This document shows positions 11,218 through 24,330 of a DNA stretch of 64,000 nt, one piece after another. The notes beneath the pieces are model-generated. The model was not told where the DNA came from. It worked only from the letters and a program-made list of their open reading frames with translations, and made no database searches. Within the stretch, counting starts at the first letter, position 1. The number at the start of each line of letters is the position of its first letter. The translations under genes were made by a program, and so were the position numbers. The DNA comes from Prinia subflava (lineage: Eukaryota > Chordata > Aves > Passeriformes > Cisticolidae), in the NCBI RefSeq assembly GCF_021018805.1, contig NC_086248.1, positions 27,784,922 to 27,848,921 on the forward strand, in the 5' to 3' direction.

Positions 11218-13861
11218 GAATATTCACATATTTGGATAAGATAGTAGATAATATTTAGAAAATGTTGTCAAATACTTTTACAGGATGAATGTTGAAGCCT
11301 ATGGCACCTGTTGTAGCTCAAGGTCCCTAACTTCCTTCACAACCAGAAGCAGAGAAGAATAACTTCTGAGGAAGATTTTAAATTGTTTGAACAACTCTCT
11401 GGTGATAACATAGAGCCACCTGCTCTTATCTCCTCTCAGTTTGTTCTTTTCCAGCTTCTCATAGTTATCACTACAGCACTGGAAAGTGAATTGCTCCCTT
11501 TATTTCAGAGATTTGAGATGATTTCTGATGAGATAAAACTCTTACCTTAAGCAAGAACTAAGTATGATAAATCTGACTCATACATTCCAATTTATGTGAT
11601 AAACATATCTATAGTACCTGTCTTCTAATCCTTTCCCTGTTTTTTTGCATCTCATTGCCTGTAAATTGTGATTTAAGCAATTCAAAACATCACATATGTA
11701 TTTGTCCTGCACATATTCTGAAAATAAAATTAAAATATGTACACTGTGAAACAGATAAATTATCATTACAAAAATGTGTGTTTATTTACGTACACTGAAA
11801 AATGTAATTACAAATAATAGGATTTTGAGTATATAGAATTCTATAGCCACTTTTACAGGTGAATTATGGAATATTTATAATCTCACAAAATTAAATGGTC
11901 ATCATCAGCTAGACTCAGAACACTCAAAATAAAAAGATTATATATCCTGAAGCTAAATTCTGAACAAGAAATACACACCAATATGTCAATATTTTTTGTA
12001 TAATTTTGGTATAACTCTGAAATAGTTAATATGTAATTCTTTGCAGCATTATTTTTCTGTTAAAGCAGCAGCCAGTAATTTTTGTTTTGTGTTAGATCCT
12101 TCTGTAAGATGAAGACTCCTACTACAGCAGCTGGATTGTGGTCTCCAAAGGCCAATTTCCACATTTCTTGTCAGTGTGGATTTATTATCTGCAGAAATGC
12201 TTGGAGGACGCATAATTATGCCAATCCCCACTTGACATTTTAGACCCTTCTGCCACTATCTCAAGCCATCCTAAGTTTCAGCATCACACTGCATCATGAA
12301 AATACTGTTAGACAGCTATCAAGTAGCATCATGAGGATTAGAGATGTGCAATACCCAGCTCTAAATGACTGTTACAGCTCTTACATCTTGTGCTTTGGAC
12401 CATAGACTTGAAAGCAGATCTATGGAACCTGGGTGATAAAAACTCAAATTCACAGCTCACATTTTTCTTGCTTTTTAATTTTCTTTCTGTTCATAAACCA
12501 AGGCATAATTTTGCTGCTTGTTAACAGATAAACATTCCATTATACCTATTAATTTGTTTTATATGTTTAGTGGAATGCTTCACTTAAGTGTTCAACAAAA
12601 ACAGTCCAACAGATGTAATTTAAATTCCGTATGGAGAAACTATTTTTGTATTTTATCGAGACAAATTACTACTGTATGTAGTATGAGCTACAATAAGTAT
12701 AAGCAAATACCTACAGGCATAAATTCTGATCTTTATGTATGTGCTTTATTAGTAGCAAGCTTGAGGCAGATAAGGTAAAAGTATAAAGAATGATGGGTTC
12801 AGTATATCTATATACAGTTGAGTCATTTCAGTAGAAGTCACTTGTGTGGATATATAAATCCCAAAGAGTCAAAATCTTTGTAGGTGTCAAGTTCTAGCAG
12901 GAAAACCTGAAGAGAATGGAATTATTACTATATTCTAGTCTTGAAACTGTCAGTTAAGAGAAGATGGTTTTGTTAGACATGAACAACTGAAAAAGCTTAA
13001 CTTTCAAAGTTCTCTTTTTATTTCCCTGTACAATAGAAAAGCAAATGCTGATCAGAAATATTTTTAGATATTTTTTAGTCTAGAAAATATTTAAAAAAAA
13101 AACTCAACAGTATTCAAATTGAAACTTCTAAATATTTTTTGTTTAATTGGTTCTGGTAAATAATTTAAAAATTCCTGCTACATATTTTCAGTAAAAATTA
13201 AGGCAAAAAATACCCAACTGCTAAGACAAAGGGAAAATATTGACAATTTCAGTATTAAAAAAAAAAAAAAATTGAAAAAAATCCTAATATATTTCTGCTG
13301 AATGCATTTCAATCAGCTGCAGTAGGTTTTTTCCCTGAACAGGATGGATCATATTCTCAAAGTTGCCCACAGGTGAATCAGTAACAGGCTTCCCACCTTC
13401 CATGGGTCAGACCCAATGAGAAGAGCTATTTAGGCAGTTCTAGGGCTCTTAAAATCCAGCAGAACAAAAACTACTGTAGGAAATATGACTCAGTCCAATG
13501 AGAAAAATGTAAGTTCAGCCATATGCTTTGTGTTTTCTCCCCTATGACCTACCAGTGGTTCTTTGTGCACTGTTAGCTTCACAGCATGTCAAATTAGGTA
13601 AAGTCAAGGTCTCAACTTTACCACTTTTTTTTAAAGTTTTCCTGTCCATAAGTGGAGTGAAGGTGAAGTTTCTGGGACCTTTGGGATGATGCACTTGAAG
13701 AGCTTCATTTTTTCTACCTTTCTCTAACATAAATAACAACTATCAGATACACTTTGTAATGAACATAAAGAAATGTTGGAGTGAAGAACCAGAAAACTTG
13801 TCTTTTATATGTTAGTTCAGCGTAGTTCTCGTGCTTTGTCACTGTCTTTAATTTCCCCTCT
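11218..13861. other. AT-rich stretch, nothing recognised
   Basis: No gene or recognisable transposon. An A15 run lies at about 13258-13272. Short frames on both strands show no coding signature. Confidence 0.55.
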
Positions 13862-13998
13862 AGCTCTATAAAAACTTCTAGCTGTCTCTTAAATTCATTT
13901 ATAGTATGTGCTTCAGTGGGCTTACCTGACAACTTATTCCTCACGTTTATTACTTTTAGAATGAAATAGTTGTGCTTGAATACTGCTGCTATTTTCAC
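13862..13998 (-). mobile_element. Possible LINE reverse-transcriptase C-terminus remnant
   Basis: A minus-strand frame contains NYFILKVINVRNKLSGK followed by TEAHTINEFKRQLE. This resembles the C-terminal pattern of CR1/L2-type ORF2 proteins: (R)xxFFxxRVVxxWNxLPxEVVxA, then FKxxLD. The match is short and nothing upstream extends it, so it may be an ancient fragment or coincidence. The open frame continues to 13714 without further similarity. Confidence 0.33.
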
Positions 13999-16719
13999 TT
14001 AAAGGGATATTGTCTACTTATCAGGTTTTGTTTTGGTTTAAATTGACTAATTTTTAAAACAGACTTTTTTACTGACATATCCCTCTTTAAACCTTACATC
14101 CAGATCTCGGTATCTGTAATTGTATCTCTGCTCCACCAGTGATGTATAGTGCAGTCCTATGGACAGGTTGGAGAGATGCAGCTACCTCTCCTGAGTCAGT
14201 GCAGTAGGCAGTGCAGTCCTGTTGGCCCTCCTGTAACTGTGCCTCATTTTCCAAAGAGAACGTCACAGAGACAACTGCACTTTTGCTGTGGTGCTGTAAG
14301 TGTGACCACGTGTCACTGGAACCGCAGTCCTACCCAGTCACCCAACTGTCTAAGGGAAACCGACATGCTGACCCCATAAGTCTTCCAGCACTGGAAATAT
14401 TCATGGGTATTTGCAACACTCATTACTTTTCTAAAGTAGTAACAGCAACAGTGGGTTGGTTCTTTTTTTGTTTGTTTTTTTAAATAATCCACATGTGGCA
14501 CTTAAAATGTCAAAAAACTGCAGCAAAACAGTCTTAGAAATTTCTGTAAGAACTGCTAGTTACATTTTTTCTCTAAACTTCGGGAAAACAGGAAGTTATT
14601 TCTTAGTTTATTTATTCATGCTGAAAACACTGACGAGAAAAGGCTTCTTGGCTGAATGCCAGATGGGAACATTAATGCTGTCAAAAAAGAGGTTCTCAGG
14701 TGAATTTTGAAATTATGAAATGCCATGTTTATATTTTTACAATGCTGTCAGGAAACTGGAGATGCACGTAGGAAAACTATTTTTTATATATATTTTTAAT
14801 TATTTTTAACTTACTGAAAATAAATGGAAAATCTCCAGTGTATCTTTTTGATCAAAATCTATCATTCGGAATAGCCAAATGCATGACATACAACCAGCTG
14901 ACATAAGAGAAAGGTGTAAAAGTGAATCACTACTGGATAATAATTTCATCAAAAAGTATTCCTTCTAGGTTCTCCCTTCATCCGTCTTCTAAGGATGGCT
15001 GATATGGCCAAATACAGTAATGATTTTAAGGTTTTTAAGAGCTCTACATCATAAATGGACATCTGCTCTCTGTAGAAGGCATCATACAGATCATTCTTAA
15101 TATTACCTGATTCCTGAGCAGCAGATGTGGTGATCAGCCTCTCACTTTCAGAGGTTTGTTGCTATTCCATGTTTTCATTTACTGCAAGTAAGGTAATGAT
15201 ATGGAAATAATCTTGTTAAAATAAACTGGTTTCTCATATAATGAGTGGCTTATATCTGGCATTCTAGTGAAGTGCATGAGATTAACCTTCTGGTACATAT
15301 TCCAAATTCTCTTTTTTTGGAAATAATACTTTACAGTCCAACTCAGGTCATCACGTAGAGAAACTGGGTAGACAGATATACTGCTGATGATACATACAGG
15401 TGCACTAAGAGACTCAAAAGGGCAGAAAGAGGCATTAAATTCATCCTAATATGCCCCTTCATTTTTATCTTTTCAAGCTAGAGCTGATATGCATGGTTAA
15501 TAATCTATTAATAATAAAGGATAAGGGAAGAGAACATATCTGTTGTATAACTGTTTAAAATATGTCAGAAATATTCTTTATAACCTACACAGTTCACCGA
15601 AAGAGAGAGAAGCTCTTCCAAAAATACACTGTATTTACATGTTCTGCATTTCCCTGAAGGAACTATTTCTTTTCATTGACTTCACCTCCTCCCTTAGTCT
15701 GAAGTAGCTGGGATGAACAGAGTAAATATGTCCAGCAGAGCTCCTGCAGAAAATTCTTCTTGGTTGCTACACAGAACTAACAGCTGTCAACAGGAACTAA
15801 CTTTGAAGTTTATTCTGTGGTATTTAAATTCGAGAAGTAAATATTTAAAAAAAAAAATTAAAAAAAGTTATTATTAAAAAATAACAATTTTTCAAGACAA
15901 CAGTTTTGTCAGTTCTCAACACATTACTGCAAAATTCTAGAGCTCCTTTTTCTCCTATATATCATACGATTCAAATATTTTTGAAAGATGAAAAAACACT
16001 TACTTTTTATGCTTAGACAACTGTAAAGAGAACAGTCTTTCACCATTGGGAAATGCATATTTTAAAACTCTACTTTCTGGGGAAAATGTGAAGAAGTAAA
16101 TTTCTCAAATTATTAAATGAGATTTATCCATTCATCCCAGCTAATGAGCTCTGGGCTAGCTCCTAAATTTGGCTGACATTATACTGCACAAGGAGCCATG
16201 TTTCCCTCTGCTGATGAGGGTTAAGCATTTTATAATCTTAAAATGGATGTCCTCAGGCACCCCATCTCTGCAGTGTGGGTTTCATCATCTCTTAGATGTT
16301 GTTGCCATGGAAAACTTTTATATTGCTCTAAGGACTCCTTCAAATACTCTTATGCTGTATGTCATTCTGTCTTCGAACATATGGAGGGAAAACAACACTC
16401 TCTTGGTTAATTATGAAATTTATCCAAATTTTAGTGTCTAGTACAGTATGAATCTCAAATGTACAGTTGTCACACAATAACAGGATATTTAGTTTTGGAA
16501 TGAATGGTTTTTGTAAGAAAGCAAGTATTACTGCTAGATCTCAGGGCAGAATGTTTTAAGTATGACCATTCCATATATATTATTATCTGATAAAACATGT
16601 TACTAGTTAGATTTATTTTACATATCTGTGTATTAACCATGAATACAGCATTTTTGTGTTTATAAGACATAATTATTTTGATTGCTTCTTTTATCTAGCT
16701 GTGTCATACATTTATGAGT

Positions 16720-16720
<1 letters not shown>

Positions 16721-16748
<28 letters not shown>
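16721..16748. repeat. Poly-T tract (T28)
   Basis: Twenty-eight consecutive T residues. On the minus strand this is a poly-A run such as a retroposed sequence would leave, but no element precedes it on that strand. It is likely to vary in length between individuals. Confidence 0.9.
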
Positions 16749-16751
<3 letters not shown>

Positions 16752-18839
16752 CTCAAATAGTTCATGAATTGGAAATGTCATACAAATAAGGAGATGCAGT
16801 TAGGCCATAACAAAAATTAACCTTGATTTTTTTTTTCTTTTTATGCTACTCTTTTCTGAAGCAAAAGAGATGCATTAATGGTTTATTTACATCTCTTATA
16901 TTGTGTTTTCACTATTTACACAGTTTTATGAGTCAATTGTAATCTAAAAATTATTATATGAAGAACTGTGAATTCACTTTTTTTTATTTAGCTGTCAATA
17001 CAAAAGAGCATTTTCCCCAGAATTAACAGTATTAAATCCAGTAAACATAATCTTTCCTCACTGAGTTTCAAGGACCTATAAAAGAAAAATAGAGCATCAT
17101 TTTATTTCAGCTTGTGAATCTACCAAGAGAACTTAGCTGTGATGAGCAACATACTTTTGATCATAAATACTCTGTGATTCTTGTTTTTAATCATCTTTAT
17201 TCTCAATTGTTGCATCAGTCTCAGTGCTGACATAACTGATTTGCTGGGCTGTTAGGACTCAATTCAGTAAAGTGCTTGAGAAGTGCTCGTTTTAAGCAGG
17301 GGAATAGATCAATCAAGTTACTTATGTCTTTAGAATTTAAGTACAATAAGGTGTTTCTATTAATTCCCATTCAAAAAGAAGAATTAGGATCAAAGGTCTC
17401 TTCACATCGTTCATAATTGACCTGCATAGATGGTGTGTTTGTAACTGATTGTCAAACTCTTATTATTATTTTTTTCTCCCCACCGAAGAGGCTGAAGATA
17501 TAAAAGAAATACAGTTTGAAAAGCAGGATTTTTGTTAATGCTGTATAGTTTTAGAGAATATCTATTTTGGCAACCAAACATGCAAGATTGTATCACCAGA
17601 AACATCAATACAGAAGAAAATTAAGAAGGTTTCCTTGAATATTTAAATAAATAGGACTTAATTGTATTCTCTATAATATTATCTTCTAATAGTAATATAC
17701 GCAGTGAAGACAGAACTGGTAATCTGAGGCAACAGGAAAGAAAAAAAGTCTTGCATTTTGTTTATTTATCTTTTGAGGTTGATTCGTTATCAACATTCAT
17801 GTAGTAGAATGTTTTCCATATAAATAAATGAGCATTCAAAAAAGGCAAAGAAGCTTTTACAAGATTAGTTTTGATCCTTACAGTTTATAACAATGCAGAC
17901 ACATCTCATTCAGGAAATTGCAGCTACCATTGAGGCACTGAGTATCCAATCATTCTGAGAATTATCTTTTGAGATAAATGGGGAAACATTCTGGTAGGGC
18001 AATACTATGATCCTTACAACCGCAACCAAATTGTTCATATTTGATGAATAATGGAACAAAATTAATCTCCAAACACAATGCAGGTATTATTAAAAGAGAT
18101 AAAACCAAAATTAATTTTACCATTGCCATGGTTTCTAGTGTTTCTAAAATTTCAAATCTGAACTTGCTGTAGCAAAATAGATCACTACAGTACTGTCCAT
18201 CATTTAAAGGGAGGATGGCAGATCCTTGTACATCGATTGCATTTCCCAATCCACTCATCAACCTACATGTTAAAACAACATGAGGAAGGCTGCCTTGCCA
18301 TAAAGTCGTGAGCTTCTGATATCACTCAATTTTTGCTGGTTTTTGTTACTTCACCATACTGCAGTGAAACTCTGGAGAAAGTGTGAAAAATTATTTTTAA
18401 CCTTGCTGTTTGCAGTATGTCTTTCAAAAAATTCAAACAAATAACCCTATGCTATTGTATTGTTAGATGGAAGGTTTTGGAAGTCAATCGATCATTTGAA
18501 GCCTAAAGTCATTCCAAAATGATACAATACTGCTATATCACTTATAATAACGAGTTGTAAACATTTCTATTAAAGTACTTGTACCAGGTTCATTTATTCA
18601 TCTGTTAATCTGTAAATCAACAAAAAAATACACAGTTCAGTGGGGGGAGGGAAACACTACACTTAAAATTCCAGTAAAAAGGAAATCATTGAATCAATTA
18701 TAACTGGAGGGACAATTTTATTTTTACAGTTGTGAGTTATGCTGTTCCAAAGAAATGAAGAAATCCTTAATTTAGTTATAGGATTATAGATTGTCTAACT
18801 TGAAATCATCTGAGGGAAATGCAGGGGGGTTGTGGCGGG

Positions 18840-18884
18840 TTTTTTGTTTGTTTGTTTGTTTGTTTTTTTGTTTTTTTTTTTTTC
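18840..18884. repeat. TTTG simple repeat ending in poly-T
   Basis: Five consecutive GTTT units are followed by T-rich runs, then GA-rich sequence to about 18909. An ordinary microsatellite. Confidence 0.85.
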
Positions 18885-20170
18885 ATGTGAAGAGAGAGAA
18901 AGAGAGAGAAGGTTTAATTTGCAAGGATTTCCTAGAGAAACACAGAATCAAACATATTTTTTCCAAAAGAGCCAATTATATTTAGATAATTAAACTTGAA
19001 ATTCAACACACGCAGAAACACAGTTGGTCGAGATAATTGCTGTCATTAACTTCCTACTGGATCTATTCTGTTCTAGTGAGATAGAGTTCCTGAAAAGTCC
19101 ACTTTAAGAAAATATTTATAGTAACTTCACTGTTTTTTAAAAAAAAAATTCAGGCTGATTTTTGTTATGAAGAAACTTAAAAATTGTTTCATTTCTTCTT
19201 GAGTATGAATAACAACTTGAATTTGCAGTTTTCCTAATTTCTCACAAATTTAAATAAAGTATTTGCCAACTCTAAGTATAAAAAAACAGTGGAATGAAGA
19301 ACTGGGCCTCTTCATTGTGGGAATGTATCTAAATAGAAAAATTGCATGCTCAAAAAATATGGAACAAGCTGTCTTCATGGACAGTAAGAAGCAGATTAAA
19401 AAGTGTTTTGCCATGGATGTGCTTAAATAAAAAAATTCTGCAGCATGCAGCAAGACAGAAAGGAGCATGTCTGCATCTGAAGTTCCTCAGAACATTCATT
19501 ATAGGGCTAAACCTAAATTAATAAAGAGAAAAAAATCAAGCTACACATTGAAAAACTCAGCCTCATGTGCATTTGTTCCCTTATAAACTATAGCTTTCAA
19601 ATTGACTTAATGAAGAACTTTCAACATTTAGTCAGCCATACAATGCACAAGAACTTTGCCACAAGATGAATGCTCATGTAACTAAATTTGCTCCTGTAGG
19701 CTGAATAAAGTTTAAATACCTGCAGGAAATAATAGTTCAATAAATTATGCTTACACATAACTTGATACTATAAAGTAAATTAATACATTAATATCTTGAT
19801 AGCTAGTGTATTCAATCCACTGTAGCTCCTGCATTCAACTTGCCACACAACTATTTCACAATTCTTTACCTGACACAAGGAGACTGATCAAAAGACTTGC
19901 GTATGTTTGCTCTGAATTGAGCACTGATTTCATTCAGATACTGTCACCTGCTTGTTTTCTATTCTGCGTTGATCACAAACATGTCCTAATGTTATATTTC
20001 CACAGCTTTTATTGCTGCAGAAAGCAAGAGAATTTGCATTTGTTTCACTCTGCTGAGGTGGTTTTATGAAAATATTAATGTCATGAAATTTATTATCATC
20101 AGAATTTAATTTTGAACGGGTTTATATTATAGGTTACTAATATTCAGAATTATCCTCATACCATTTATTT

Positions 20171-21354
20171 AATCAAAGAATCATAGAATGGTCTGAATTG
20201 GAAAGGATGTTAAAGATCATCTAATTCTAAACATCCTTGCCATAGACAAAGATACCTTCCACTAGACCTGGTTGCTCCATCCAACCCAGTCTTAAGCTCT
20301 TCCAAGGATGGAGCATCCACAGCTTCTCTGGACAACCTGTTCCGGTGCCTCACTACCTCCACAGTAAAGATTTTTTTTCCTAATATCTAATCTAAAGCTA
20401 TTCTCTTTCAGTCTGAATCCATTTTCCCCTTGTTCTGTCACTACATGTTCATGTAAAAAGTCCCTTTCCATCTTCTTTGTAGGCTCTCTTCAGGTACTGG
20501 AAGGCAGCAGTTGGTGACCCCAAAGCCTGCTCTTCTTCAGGTGGAAAAATCCCAGATCTTCCAGCCTTTCCTCATAGGAGAGGTGTTCCATCTGTCTACA
20601 GAATCACAGAATGGTCTGAGTTGCAGGTACCCAGAAGGATCCTCAAGTCCAACTCTTCAGTGAATGGACCATACAGGGCAAGCAACCTTGGCATTATTGG
20701 CACCATGCTCTAACCAACTGAGCTAATCTAATCCACTTGGCGGCCCTCCTCTAGTCTTGCTCCAACAGGTCAATATTCTTCCCCTGCTGGGAACTCAAGA
20801 GCTGGATGCAGCACCCCAGATAGTGTCTTACCAGAGCAAAGTAGAGAGGCAGAATCACTTCCCTCACCCTGCTGGCCACGCTGCTTTGGATGCAGCCCAG
20901 GAATGCACATTGCTGGGTCATGACCAGCCTATCATCCACCAGCACCTCCAAATCCTTCTCAGCAGGATCCTGCTCTTGATCTGCTCATCCACCAACCCGG
21001 ATTGATACCTGATGTTGTCCTGATCCAGGTGCAACACCTTGCACTTGGTCTTGTTAAGACCAACTTAAGGCACATGAGATTCCCAAGGACCCGCTTCTCA
21101 AGGTTGTCCAGGTCCCTCTGGCCGGTATCCTGTCCTTCAGGCCTGTCCACCACACTCCTCAGCCTGGAGTCATCTTCAGTGTGCTGATGGTGCATGCACT
21201 CAATTCCTTACCTATGTCATTAACATAGACATTAATGGACCTCAAAGAACATCATATGTTGTTCTTGTCCATTTGGATTCTGACCTATTGACCACTACCC
21301 TGTGGATACACCTGTTTAGCCACTTTCTTATCCATCTAACAGTCAACTCATGTT
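20171..21354 (-). mobile_element. CR1 LINE fragment, 5'-truncated, split by a SINE
   Basis: The left edge has the reverse-complemented CR1 tail octamers (AATCAAAG, AATCATAG, AATGG). It is followed by the avian CR1 3' region, with familiar blocks such as CACAGCTTCTCTGGACAACC and TTCAGGTACTGGAAGGCAGC. Further right, minus-strand frames show CR1 ORF2 C-terminal residues: MEVLVDDRLVMTQQCA, then VASRVREVILPLYFALVR, then DLDNLEKR. These belong to the reverse-transcriptase C-terminal region. Between TQQCA and LGC the usual residues are missing, and frames shift, so it is a dead copy. The 5' end is lost near 21354. A SINE interrupts it at 20599-20726. All open frames here derive from CR1. Confidence 0.9.
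20599..20726 (-). mobile_element. tRNA-Ile-derived SINE (TguSINE1 type), nested in CR1
   Basis: Read on the minus strand, the head is TTAGCTCAGTTGGTTAGAGC with an intact A box (complement of 20714-20725). GTGCCAATAATGCCAAGG follows, as in tRNA-Ile(AAU), then a degenerate B box. After this comes a CR1-like tail ending at AGAATCACAG. It sits inside the CR1 3' region: the host reads into it at 20598 and resumes at about 20731 with CCACTTGGCGGCCCTCC. TCTA occurs on both sides (20595-20598 and 20727-20730), a possible short target duplication. Such SINEs move using CR1 machinery. The tRNA part is decayed and is not a functional tRNA. Confidence 0.85.
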
Positions 21355-22569
21355 ATTTTTTCATTTCTTTGCAGAAGCTTCAGTAGAATTTTCATACTTG
21401 TTCTGACCTGGTTTTTATTACTCCCATACTTCCAGAAAAATATGCATTGTGCATAAATCTAAACATATTTTTTCAAATCTCCATGAGTCAGATATTTACT
21501 CATTACCCAGCTCAAATAAAGTGTATTGAATACTATCAGAATAATGTGGTTTGGTTTTTTTTTATGTAATATTTGATGAACAAGTTTACCAGTGTTCAAC
21601 CTGATCTGATGTGACTTGTTAAAAAATCAGGAGTGTTAAATTTTCAGTAACAGATCTAAGAAGGAAAGGTTCTCTTGTAACATTGCTGCACTTATTCTTT
21701 AGGTTCCAAGTGTAATTGGAAATATTTGAATTGCTCAGTAATGCTGCAGACTAAAGAAAGAAAGAAATAAAACTTTTTTTTGCAAACTCAGGAAAGTTTC
21801 TAAGATTTTCCACACTCCAATCTCTGCTCTCACATCTCTTGTGCTCATCCATTCCAGTGTGTGAGCTTGGTATTTGGAGACCCAACCAACATCATTAATA
21901 TTCTTCCATTATATTGCTTGATGAACTTGAGTAAGTAAGTCAGTGCAGGAAATCTCTGACAGGGGTAACTCCATGAGTAAATGGCCACACAAAGATATAA
22001 GATCTGATAGCTCTTCATCTTCTCTACTGGATTTCTTCTCTCTTCCCTTTTCTCTGTCTCCTACTAACTGTCCCGATGAAAATCTTCTTGCTAATAGCCA
22101 CATGGGAAAGAGGAGAGCGTGGCTAGAGTCTCCTCATTAACTTAGCCAGTGTAGTAGCTCTGAGCAGCCACTCACCTCCAGATCAGGCAATAACCCCTCA
22201 TGCTTATCACCCAAGATAAGATTCTCTGCAGATGTGTGCAAGTTATTTCTGGTCCTAGAGAAAATGATAGTACTGGGTTTTATATGATGAAGTTAATGCA
22301 GACATGTCTTTATGGGGTTGAATTACACTGTATAAAAACATCCTTCATTTTAAATCCAAAATGTTGCAGAGTCTACTGGTTTATTGACACCTGAGCTTGG
22401 GAAAAAAAAGATATGCAGCTCAAAGAACGTTGGCAAAAACCAGCCTTTTAATCAATGATCCACTTTTGCTTAGACGATGTCTTTGTTAGATTTTTCAGGC
22501 CAGATGAAGAAATACTAAAACATTATAAGAAGCCTATTTTCCTGAACTTTCCTTTAAAATATAACCAGG

Positions 22570-22591
22570 AAAAAAAAAAAAAAAAAAAAAA
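22570..22591. repeat. Poly-A tract (A22)
   Basis: Twenty-two A residues followed by AGAG and G5. No retroposed body is recognised upstream. Confidence 0.9.
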
Positions 22592-22756
22592 GAGAGGGGG
22601 GGAAAAAGATGGTGAAAATAACCTTTGAGATTAGAAATAGCCTATCTTCCACCTGTTCTTCATGAGTCTCTGCTTTCATGCTTTAGAATTTCAGTAGGAA
22701 AGGGGAAAAAATATATTCATGAAAATCACTTCTTTGATCTGTGTGTGAAAGAAAAG

Positions 22757-22793
22757 TTCTCATCCTCAGCCTAATGCTGAGGATGGCTGAGAA
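22757..22793. repeat. Hairpin
   Basis: CATCCTCAGC (22761-22770) and GCTGAGGATG (22776-22785) are perfect complements around a 5-base loop. TTCTCA outside the left arm can pair with TGAGAA outside the right arm past a 2-base bulge. It could be a chance structure; no U-tract or other transcription signal is attached. Confidence 0.7.
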
Positions 22794-23539
22794 TTTTACC
22801 CTTAAATTTCTAGGAGAAGCTCTGGTATACTTTAAAAAGTGAGAAACCAATACTTGAGACTTAGTTGAGTTTCAACATTTCACCTTTTAAGGTCAAAGGA
22901 TAGTGTTTAACATTTTTAACCATGTGCAGCCACTAGCTGCTGCCCTGTGAGGTATCACAGTGATATTTAAAAAAAAAATCTCTTATTTACTCATTTTTAT
23001 GGAAGCATTACATGAATGAGATTTTAGGACTAATGATTTGCAGATGTAAGTTAGCCAAAGAAAACAAAACAAACAAAACAAAACCCCAAACAGGAAATAA
23101 TAATAATTTTGAAGCTCAATAAAATTAACGAGAAGTGCTGGACACAGCTGTCTATCATGTAAAGATCTTGATGCGGATCCCTGTACTAGAAAGACTTTCA
23201 GTAGGTTTTCAGTAGTATTTCAGTATTTCAATAAACAGAAAGGAATAAAATGTTATTAGATCTTTTTGCACTTGCCAGCTTTAATGGAGCACCAATAAAT
23301 CTTCTTTTTGAAATCTTCAGATCAGTTTAAGTTATACCTGACTTTGAAATACTTCCACTTCTTTTTATATTCAACAGTATCTTCCAGAACTGAGCTAAAA
23401 TTATAGAGCAGAGGAGGACAGGAGCCAGCACGATTTCCTGATCCAAGGTTACCCTGATTCCAGTTACTGTTTATTTTGGGCAAATGAAGGTAGACAGGTG
23501 TACAGGATGAAGATGCCCTGGTGCTGACCTCAGCAGGGG

Positions 23540-24330
23540 CTGCAGGGAGTGTCTGTGAGCAGAGGCTGGGGCTGCCTCTTGCAGGACAGAGATGGTTCCA
23601 GCTGGCTCCAATCCACCCATCACAGGGAACAGCTGAGGTGGGGTGAGAAACACCTCAGGGGAAATGTATTTAAGGAGGGAAAAAAACCACCAAAAAACAG
23701 GAGTTGTGAGACAGAGGAGTGAGAAACTATGATAGCAACAGCTCTGCAGACACCAAGGCCATTAAAGAAGGAGGGGGTTGAAGTGCTTCAGGAGCTGGAG
23801 CAGAGATTATGCTGTGACCTCTGGAAAAGGCCATGGTGAAGCAGGCATGAGCCCTGTAGCTGGTGGAGGTCTATGTGGAGCAGATATCCACCTACAGCTA
23901 TGGAAGACCTCCCTTTGAAGGTCTTTGAAGCAGGTGGGTGTGTCCTGAAGCTGATGACCATGAAGAGGGGCACACATAGGAGCAGTGGCAGAGAGCAGCT
24001 GCTATGGACGGATCTCAACACCCCTTTACACCCCTTTCCATTTCCCTGCACAGCTCAGGGTGGGGGAAGTAGAGGAGTCAAGTGTGAAGGAGTTAAGTTG
24101 AGGCTGGGATGTTTCTCACCATCCCACTGTACTTTTAATTGGTAACAAATTAAAATAATCTTCCCATAGTCAAGTCTGTTTCACTCATGATGGCAGTTGT
24201 TGATTGATTTTCCTGCCATTATCTTGACCCATGAAGATTTTCTATCTTTCCCCCCCCCCCCCCCGTTCAGCTGAGAAGGGGGAGTGAGAGAGTGGCTATG
24301 TGACAATCAGGCAGTCATCTCAACTCACCT
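23540..24330 (+). mobile_element. Older copy of the 3954-4978 LTR
   Basis: It follows the same block order as the LTR at 3954 but is more diverged. The blocks are: GTTCCAGCTGGCTCC near 23596, a TATTTAAGGAGG TATA-like box near 23667, CTCTGCAGACACCAAGGCC at about 23743, AGATATCCACCTACAGC, then AATTGGTAACAAATTAAAATAA (decayed polyadenylation region), CAAGTCTGTTT, and GGGAGTGAGAGAGTGGCT near the end. Its 5' end cannot be placed exactly. A pure C15 run lies inside at 24250-24264, where other copies have a C/T-rich segment. The 87- and 90-codon frames on opposite strands here are LTR shadows. Confidence 0.72.

Larger units (their letters stand above)
14000..20170. other. Long AT-rich stretch, no gene
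   Basis: Six kilobases without a recognisable gene or transposon. A slightly more GC-rich block at 14130-14370 carries overlapping short frames on both strands but no familiar motif. A99-codon minus frame at 17962-18261 includes a hydrophobic run (KLILVLSLLIIPALCLEI), but it lacks splice or promoter context and is probably chance. Homopolymer and TTTG tracts are listed separately. Confidence 0.5.
21355..23539. other. Intergenic stretch, no gene
   Basis: Contains an A22 run (22570-22591), a hairpin (22757-22793) and an AAAC-rich patch near 23060-23090. Opposing 64- and 65-codon frames at about 21909-22140 have no recognisable residues or splice context. Confidence 0.5.

Noticed and set aside
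17962..18261. 99-codon minus-strand frame with a hydrophobic segment
   Set aside because: No splice or promoter context, no recognisable family, and length within chance expectation.
20640..20726. Possible tRNA-Ile gene
   Set aside because: The anticodon-region resemblance belongs to a SINE head with a degraded B box and CR1 tail; it cannot form an intact tRNA.
20751..21195. Frames resembling a reverse transcriptase C-terminus as a possible gene
   Set aside because: They are pieces of a dead, frameshifted CR1 ORF2.
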